DNA from: Belliella kenyensis
GTDB lineage: Bacteria > Bacteroidota > Bacteroidia > Cytophagales > Cyclobacteriaceae
Direction of reading: 5' to 3'
DNA: 64,000 bases
Assembly (NCBI RefSeq): GCF_022549675.1
Contig: NZ_JAKZGR010000003.1
Location: 248,001-312,000 of the forward strand
A model generated the notes under the pieces. The model did no database searches, was not told the DNA's origin, and saw only the letters and a list, made by a program, of their open reading frames with translations. How positions within the stretch are numbered: position 1 is the first letter of the stretch; each line of letters opens with the position of its first letter. This document shows positions 62,626 through 64,000 of the stretch, in pieces. Position numbers and translations under genes: made by a program.

Positions 62626-62808
62626 ATCATTTTATCCAACCCATTAAGATAATATTGGACCGATTACTTCTTGCAATCTTGCTGAGTAAGAGTATTATTT
62701 ACTAAACTCCTTTATTTTTTCTTTTAAAACCAAAAATACTCTACTCCGGTTGCAACTATCGTTGATAGGGGGAGCAAAAGCGGTCATTTGGCCACTTTTT
62801 TTGTTTTA
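62626..62808 (+). repeat. Cassette boundary unit, copy E
   Basis: A ~150-bp segment (from atcattttatcc) leads to the core ctactccggttgcaactatc and gttgatagggggagc (62741-62775), with hairpin ctatc-gtt-gatag. An imperfect hairpin (agcggtc/ggccact) and T7 follow. Alignable along its whole length with copy F. Confidence 0.75.
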
Positions 62809-62892
62809 TACGCTTTAATTTTAATTTAAGGAAGTTTTTTTGGTTGCGTTTCTGTTTTTTTGACTGAATATAATTTCATAGTATATTTGATT

Positions 62893-63087
62893 ATGCAAAA
62901 ATTAGATAGAACGTATAGCACATCAGGTAATCTTTTTCAAAAAAAGGAAGAGATTGTTCATTATTTGGGAATGAGCAAAGAAGAAATTGCTAAGGTTTTC
63001 GCCTATTTAAATAGTGTTTCCTTTGATTATGCTTTGGGTGATCCTCCCAAAATGGACAAAAAAGCATTTTCAATGCGTAAAAATTAG
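62893..63087 (+). CDS. Small helical partner of the nucleotidyltransferase
   Basis: 64 residues from ATG 62893 (MQKLDRTYSTSGNLFQKK). Contains KEEIVHYLGMSKEEIAKVFAYLN, helical and possibly HTH-like. It ends 2 bases before the next gene. Likely the partner in a toxin-antitoxin-like pair (inference). Confidence 0.5.
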   Translation: MQKLDRTYSTSGNLFQKKEEIVHYLGMSKEEIAKVFAYLNSVSFDYALGDPPKMDKKAFSMRKN

Positions 63088-63089
63088 TC

Positions 63090-63548
63090 ATGGGAAATGT
63101 TTTTAATCCTGATTTTCAAGAATTTTTATTGGCGCTGAATAAAAATGAAGTCAATTATGTCTTAGTAGGTGGCTATTCTGTTATCTATCATGGGTTCCCA
63201 AGAACAACGGGAGATTTAGATTTATTTGTTGAAGTTTCGAAAAGCAATTACCAAAAATTGGTTAAGGCATTTGAACAATTTCAAATGCCTATTTTTGACA
63301 TGACAGAAGATTCCTTTCTATATCAATCTGAAATAAATGTATATACATTTGGAAGACCTCCTGTATGTATAGAGATTTTAAAAGAAATCACAGGATTTAC
63401 TTTTCAAGAAATAAATGTTAATGCGTTAAATACAATATTTGAAGAAATACCAATGAAAGTAATTCATTTAAATGACTTAAAACGAAATAAGCAAATGAGT
63501 GGTCGTAATAAAGATTTAAACGACTTGGAAAATCTTTCGAAACTATAA
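63090..63548 (+). CDS. MNT/AbiEii-like nucleotidyltransferase
   Basis: 152 residues. NYVLVGGYSVIYHGFPRTTG and DLDLFVEVSKSN give the G-G-x-S and D-x-D of the polymerase-beta-like superfamily; the third acidic residue is probably in VCIEILKEI. This group (DUF6036-like) is found in toxin-antitoxin and abortive-infection loci. Coupled to the small gene upstream. Confidence 0.75.
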   Translation: MGNVFNPDFQEFLLALNKNEVNYVLVGGYSVIYHGFPRTTGDLDLFVEVSKSNYQKLVKAFEQFQMPIFDMTEDSFLYQSEINVYTFGRPPVCIEILKEITGFTFQEINVNALNTIFEEIPMKVIHLNDLKRNKQMSGRNKDLNDLENLSKL

Positions 63549-63572
63549 TTTTATCCACTCTACTGTTTAAAT

Positions 63573-63757
63573 ATCATTTTACCCAATCTTTGAAGATTCA
63601 TTATTTGTTTCGATTACTTCTTACAATTTTTTTCTAAATGAAGGTATCACTTAGTTAATTCCTAGATTACCTTTTTTAAAACCAAAATCCCCCTAATCCG
63701 GTTTCAACTCCGGTTGATAGGAGGAGCAAAAGCCTTGCAACAATGCAAGGCTTTTTT
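63573..63757 (+). repeat. Cassette boundary unit, copy F
   Basis: Resembles copy E from atcattttaccc through tcgattacttctt, tttaaaaccaaaat, ccggtttcaactccggttga and taggaggagcaaaagc. It ends in a perfect terminator agccttgca/tgcaaggct (63731-63739/63744-63752) with T6. Confidence 0.75.
63728..63757 (+). terminator. Terminator in copy F
   Basis: Nine-bp stem agccttgca/tgcaaggct with a 4-base loop and six T; different stem sequence from copies A, B and D, so the terminator is not a simple duplication. Confidence 0.8.
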
Positions 63758-63838
63758 GTTTAAGGCAACTCTAGAAACCATTTATTTTTTTCAATACAAT
63801 AGTTGACTAACTTAGTCTTTTATTGAGCTGTAATAGTG

Positions 63839-64000
63839 ATGAACAAACAACTACTAATTTTAAGCAATGATTTAATTTCAGAATACCTGGAAAAAGCACC
63901 GCAAGGTTTAAATCTTGCTTTTGAAGCATTAAAAGATGCCGAAATTTCAACAGATAGCTTTAGTTTTTACACCTCCGTATCCTCCGTATACAGTAGCAAA
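63839..64000 (+). CDS. Fic family protein (partial, N-terminus only)
   Basis: 54 residues before the window ends: MNKQLLILSNDL, APQGLNLAFEALKDAEISTD and SFYTSVSSVYSSK. The last segment is the inhibitory-helix region that precedes (S/T)xxxE(G/N) in Fic AMP-transferases. It follows copy F as another toxin-like cassette. Domain call is from the N-terminus only. Confidence 0.6.
   Translation, partial: MNKQLLILSNDLISEYLEKAPQGLNLAFEALKDAEISTDSFSFYTSVSSVYSSK

Overview
The window looks like a chromosome segment of a marine or aquatic Bacteroidota, most likely order Cytophagales (Cyclobacteriaceae-like, e.g. Algoriphagus or Belliella relatives). The support is family content: a SusC/SusD pair, an OstA-like LptD, bifunctional DAHP synthase-chorismate mutase, S9 peptidase, short HPF, DUF1343/NamZ and GH130. 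It also carries Bacteroidota promoters (TTTG, 19-20 bp, TAnnTTTG) in front of both tRNAs, the aro leader and susC. Shine-Dalgarno sites are mostly absent and several genes start at TTG or GTG.

Layout. 1-9.1 kb is a housekeeping block: DivIVA-like protein, WD40 protein, phosphopantetheinyl transferase, redoxin, SirB1-like protein, acyl-CoA carboxylase beta chain, amidase and LptD. 9.36-12.95 kb is an aromatic amino acid operon (DAHPS-CM, aroB, aroA). It sits behind a Phe/Tyr-rich leader peptide and a complete attenuator, which is the clearest regulatory finding here. 13-16.2 kb holds NamZ, a LolC/FtsX-like permease and a dolichol-phosphate-mannose synthase-like GT2. After tRNA-Ser (17.17 kb) comes a gene-poor, partly decayed stretch to about 22 kb. 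22.0-26.5 kb is a compact overlapping cluster (59-aa small ORF, SbnA-like PLP synthase, FAD/NAD(P)-binding protein, SbnH/Y4yA-like PLP decarboxylase), probably for a diaminopropionate-type metabolite. A lipoprotein serine hydrolase faces it.

27.57-34.51 kb is a susC-susD-GH130 utilisation cassette flanked by two perfect 183-bp direct repeats, with two LacI-type palindromic operators at its promoter. 34.5-56.7 kb is mostly housekeeping: YraN, LipB, an exonuclease, a DUF4143 ATPase behind twelve 22-bp tandem repeats, RNase R, polyprenyl synthase, rhomboid, HPF, S9 peptidase, L27/L21, ribonucleotide reductase, and a PolX whose polymerase catalytic residues appear lost.

57.0-64.0 kb, right after tRNA-Asn, is a defence and toxin-antitoxin island of small cassettes. 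They are an AAA ATPase plus nuclease-like partner, truncated zeta-toxin copies with a 63-aa partner, an HTH-PIN pair, a GIY-YIG nuclease, a nucleotidyltransferase pair, and the start of a Fic protein. The cassettes are separated by recurrent tRNA-3'-end-like hairpin plus terminator units and no integrase is visible. This array, including a tRNA-Asn pseudogene carrying two GC-rich palindromes that also encodes the C-terminus of the GIY-YIG protein, is the best candidate for an undescribed mobile or cassette system.
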